From an uncultured Solobacterium sp. (GTDB taxonomy: Bacteria; Bacillota_I; Bacilli_A; Erysipelotrichales; Erysipelotrichaceae): a DNA stretch of 64,000 nt. The translations under genes and the position numbers were made by a program. This document shows, one piece after another, positions 61,677 to 64,000 of this stretch (within the stretch, counting starts at the first letter, position 1; each line of letters opens with the position of its first letter). The notes beneath the pieces were generated by a model that was not told the DNA's origin, searched no databases, and saw only the letters and a program-made list of their open reading frames with translations. The DNA lies in contig URYK01000001.1 of NCBI GenBank assembly GCA_900552125.1, positions 1 through 64,000 of the forward strand, read 5' to 3'.

Positions 61677-63011
61677 ATGGATAATGTACTTTTGCAGTTT
61701 TATGAGAAAGCAAAGACGTTTAATAAAATCACAAATGATTTATATCCAAAATATAATGTAAAAAAAGGATTGCGTAATGAAGATGGTACAGGTGTATTGA
61801 TTGGTTTAACTAAAGTTGCTGATGTTGTTGGCTACACATTTGAAAATGGTAATAAGACAGATGCTCAGGGTAAGCTGTATTATCGAGGAATTGAATTACG
61901 TGAAATCATTCATGGCTGTGATAACTCTAGATGTAATGGGTATGAAGAAACCTGTTTTTTATTATTGTTTGGTTATTTACCGACTAAAGAAGAATTAAAT
62001 CAGTTCTGCGCTTATATCAGAGAGCATTATGAGATTCCTAATGATTTTCTAGAAACCAAGTTCTTACATATGCCAGGAAAGAATCTAATGAATCGTCTTC
62101 AGCAAACGGTATTATCTTTATATGATTATGATGATTCACCTGATGATACATCGATTGAAAATACTCTTCGTCAAGGTCTGAATATATTAGCCAAACTGCC
62201 ATCCATCATCTGTTATGCATATCAAAGCAAGATGCATCGTTATTATGGTAAAAGTCTTGTTATTCACCCAGCACAGAAGAATTTATCAATTGCGCAGAAT
62301 ATATTGTATATGATTAGAAAAGATCATCATTTCACAGAATTAGAAGCAAAGCTATTAGATATGATGCTGATTGTACATGCAGATCATGGGGGTGGAAACA
62401 ATTCTACCTTTACGAATGTAGTCATCTCATCAACCGGTACTGATTTCTATTCTTCTATGGTCGGCGCAATAGGAAGCATGAAAGGGCCAAGACATGGCGG
62501 TGCTAATCTGAAAGTTAATGATATGATGAAAGCTGTGATTAAAGAAATAGGATATAGTGAAGATGAAGAAGAAATCAAAGCTTTGATTTATAGGATTTTA
62601 CGTAAGGAATTTTATGATCAAAGCGGTTTGATCTATGGTATGGGACATGCTATTTATACCCTTAGTGATCCACGTAGTGAGGTATTACAGGAATATATTG
62701 AAAAGCTGGCAGAAAGTAAAAATAGAGGGAAAGAATATGCTTTCTACAAACGTTTTGAAAAATGTGCAGAAGAAATTATGTGGAAGGAAAAAGGAATTCA
62801 TATATCAAGTAATGTCGATTTTTATAGCGGGTTTGTATACAATATGATGCAGATTCCTGAAGATGTATTTACCCCTTTATTTGTAATGGCTAGAACGATT
62901 GGCTGGCTAGCCCACAACATTGAAAATAAAGCATATGATGGAAGAATCATGCGCCCAGCAACAAAATATGTAGGGAAAATAAGAGAGTATGAAAAAATGG
63001 AGGATCGATAA
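61677..63011 (+). CDS. gltA: Citrate synthase
   Basis: A 444-residue citrate synthase, condensing oxaloacetate and acetyl-CoA. Catalytic histidines appear in VHADHGGG-NNSTF and YGMGHAIYTLSDPR, and the aspartate in SSNVDFYSGFVYNMM. GPRHGGANLKV is the usual mid-segment. The N-terminal stretch GLRNEDGTGVLIGLTKVADV fits the Clostridia/Erysipelotrichia-type branch. The ATG has GGGAGG upstream. The isocitrate dehydrogenase gene starts one base after its stop, so the two are cotranscribed and together provide 2-oxoglutarate for glutamate. Confidence 0.95.
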   Translation: MDNVLLQFYEKAKTFNKITNDLYPKYNVKKGLRNEDGTGVLIGLTKVADVVGYTFENGNKTDAQGKLYYRGIELREIIHGCDNSRCNGYEETCFLLLFGYLPTKEELNQFCAYIREHYEIPNDFLETKFLHMPGKNLMNRLQQTVLSLYDYDDSPDDTSIENTLRQGLNILAKLPSIICYAYQSKMHRYYGKSLVIHPAQKNLSIAQNILYMIRKDHHFTELEAKLLDMMLIVHADHGGGNNSTFTNVVISSTGTDFYSSMVGAIGSMKGPRHGGANLKVNDMMKAVIKEIGYSEDEEEIKALIYRILRKEFYDQSGLIYGMGHAIYTLSDPRSEVLQEYIEKLAESKNRGKEYAFYKRFEKCAEEIMWKEKGIHISSNVDFYSGFVYNMMQIPEDVFTPLFVMARTIGWLAHNIENKAYDGRIMRPATKYVGKIREYEKMEDR

Positions 63012-63012
63012 A

Positions 63013-64000
63013 ATGAAAACAATTACAGTATTTAAAGGTGATGGCATAGGACCGGAAATTGTAGATGTAGTATTAAAAATTTTAGAAGCATCTAAAGCTC
63101 CGCTTAATTATGAATGTTTTGAAGTAGGAGAAAAAGAGTATGAACGAAATGGAAAATTAATTCCGGATGAAGCCTTTGCTTCGTTTGAAAAGAATAAAAT
63201 ATTACTAAAAGCACCAATTACAACACCGATTGGGAAAGGATTTCGTTCTTTAAATGTAACATTACGAAATAAGTATGATTTATATGCCAATATTCGTCCA
63301 GCAAAATCAAATACAGCAGTACCTACTCCTTTTAAGAATGTTGATATTGTGACATTTCGTGAAAATACAGAAGATTTGTATGTAGGAATAGAAAAACAGA
63401 TTGACGAGGATACAGTACATGCGACTAAAATTATTACACGTAAAGCAAGCACACGTATTATCAAAGATGCTTTTGACTATGCGATAAAAAACGGAAGAAA
63501 GAAAGTTACTTGTGTGCATAAAGCAAACATCTTAAAACAAAGTGATGGAATGTTTTTATCAATTTTTAGAGAAATTGCCAAACAGTATCCAGATATTGAA
63601 GTTGACGATAAGATTGTGGATAATGTCTGTATGCAGCTGGTTATGCATCCAGAAACCTTTGATGTTATGGTAATGCCTAATCTATATGGAGATATTATTA
63701 GTGACTTAACAAGCGGGTTAATCGGTGGACTTGGATTATTGCCTAGCTGTAACTTAGGTAATGAGTATGCGATGTTTGAAGCGGTTCATGGTTCTGCGCC
63801 GGATATTGCAGGAAAACATATTGCCAATCCTACAGCACTATTATGGTCAGCCTGTATGATGTTAGAATATTTACAATTAAATGAGTATGCTTTAAAAATT
63901 CGTAAAGCAGTAGATAAAGTATTGATGGAGAAAAAGGCGTTAACTCCAGATCTTCATGGAAATGCCACAACTGAAGAATATCGAGATGCGATTATTGCAT
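63013..64000 (+). CDS. icd: NAD-type isocitrate dehydrogenase, 3' end cut by window
   Basis: An open frame of 329 codons that runs off the window end. It reads VFKGDGIGPEIV, FRENTEDLYVGIE, the metal-binding MPNLYGDIISDLTSGL, and EAVHGSAPDIAGKHIANPTA: the isocitrate/isopropylmalate dehydrogenase family, with FRENTEDLY typical of isocitrate dehydrogenases. The aspartate in HGSAPDIAG, where NADP enzymes have Lys-Tyr, points to NAD use. Nearly complete (such forms are about 330 residues), so only a few codons are missing. One base behind citrate synthase; GGAGG lies in the end of that gene. Confidence 0.92.
   Translation, partial: MKTITVFKGDGIGPEIVDVVLKILEASKAPLNYECFEVGEKEYERNGKLIPDEAFASFEKNKILLKAPITTPIGKGFRSLNVTLRNKYDLYANIRPAKSNTAVPTPFKNVDIVTFRENTEDLYVGIEKQIDEDTVHATKIITRKASTRIIKDAFDYAIKNGRKKVTCVHKANILKQSDGMFLSIFREIAKQYPDIEVDDKIVDNVCMQLVMHPETFDVMVMPNLYGDIISDLTSGLIGGLGLLPSCNLGNEYAMFEAVHGSAPDIAGKHIANPTALLWSACMMLEYLQLNEYALKIRKAVDKVLMEKKALTPDLHGNATTEEYRDAIIA

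Noticed and set aside
1..64000. CRISPR array, tRNA, rRNA, tmRNA, intact insertion sequence
   Set aside because: Read for spaced direct repeats, T-arm type sequence and transposase motifs; none was convincing. The short repeats at 17170 and 53840-54410 are not CRISPR: no regular spacer/repeat pattern.

Overview
The window is low-GC DNA (roughly one third G+C by eye) from a Firmicute. Strong AGGAGG-type ribosome binding sites, CcpA-type cre sites, a mannose-family PTS, EF-P beside a YmfI-like reductase, paired YrrN/YrrO-like U32 proteins and the general gene style suggest a gut bacterium near the Erysipelotrichia. This placement is an inference; there is no rRNA or tRNA gene in the window to test it.

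Layout. 1-1.9 kb: the end of a frameshifted iron alcohol dehydrogenase overlapping an aldehyde dehydrogenase. 1.9-25.5 kb: an accessory stretch rich in predicted defence genes, interleaved with a few housekeeping genes. It holds a MazG-like pyrophosphohydrolase overlapping a PD-(D/E)XK nuclease/DUF2075 ATPase, a DUF2971 protein, a SWIM-finger protein followed by a TOTE-type primase/helicase, two decayed SWIM relatives (one a C-terminal relic, one an N-terminal minigene with the zinc finger deleted), and a complete four-gene Wadjet (JetABCD) plasmid/phage defence operon. Between them sit a dicarboxylate symporter, a PnuC-like membrane protein, EF-P with its probable 5-aminopentanone reductase, and a methionine gamma-lyase family protein.

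25.6-45 kb is mostly core genes: a MATE exporter; an aromatic-amino-acid-type decarboxylase with a divergent LysR regulator; a methyltransferase; two U32 tRNA-hydroxylation proteins; prolyl-tRNA synthetase; a PEPCK/HPr-kinase-like P-loop protein; threonine deaminase; a cell-wall amidase; a Bax-inhibitor-1 protein; a two-lobed retropepsin-like protein; cyclophilin; rhodanese; a HAD phosphatase; and small membrane proteins. 45-49 kb: mannose-6-phosphate isomerase followed by a mannose-type PTS (IIA, IIB, IIC, IID) with its own promoter and a cre site. 49.2-53.8 kb: two more HAD phosphatases, YbaK, thioredoxin, a DUF3267 membrane protein and an XRE regulator.

53.84-54.41 kb is the most unusual part. 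On the minus strand it carries three tandem, sequence-related small RNA genes of about 120 nt. Each has the same -10 element, shared upstream boxes at fixed helical spacing, a 5' hairpin (with a compensatory base-pair change in one copy), a second hairpin and a terminator hairpin that both show C-rich loops, and a CU-rich linker complementary to Shine-Dalgarno sequences. The architecture resembles multicopy anti-Shine-Dalgarno sRNAs such as Listeria LhrC, but I do not recognise the sequence.

54.5-64 kb holds a small unknown protein, a membrane EAL phosphodiesterase with a degenerate GGDEF domain, a cysteine-rich small protein, a metallophosphoesterase, an MFS exporter, and the oxidative TCA branch to 2-oxoglutarate: aconitase, divergent from citrate synthase and an NAD-type isocitrate dehydrogenase that runs off the window end. 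I saw no CRISPR array, rRNA, tRNA or intact insertion sequence.
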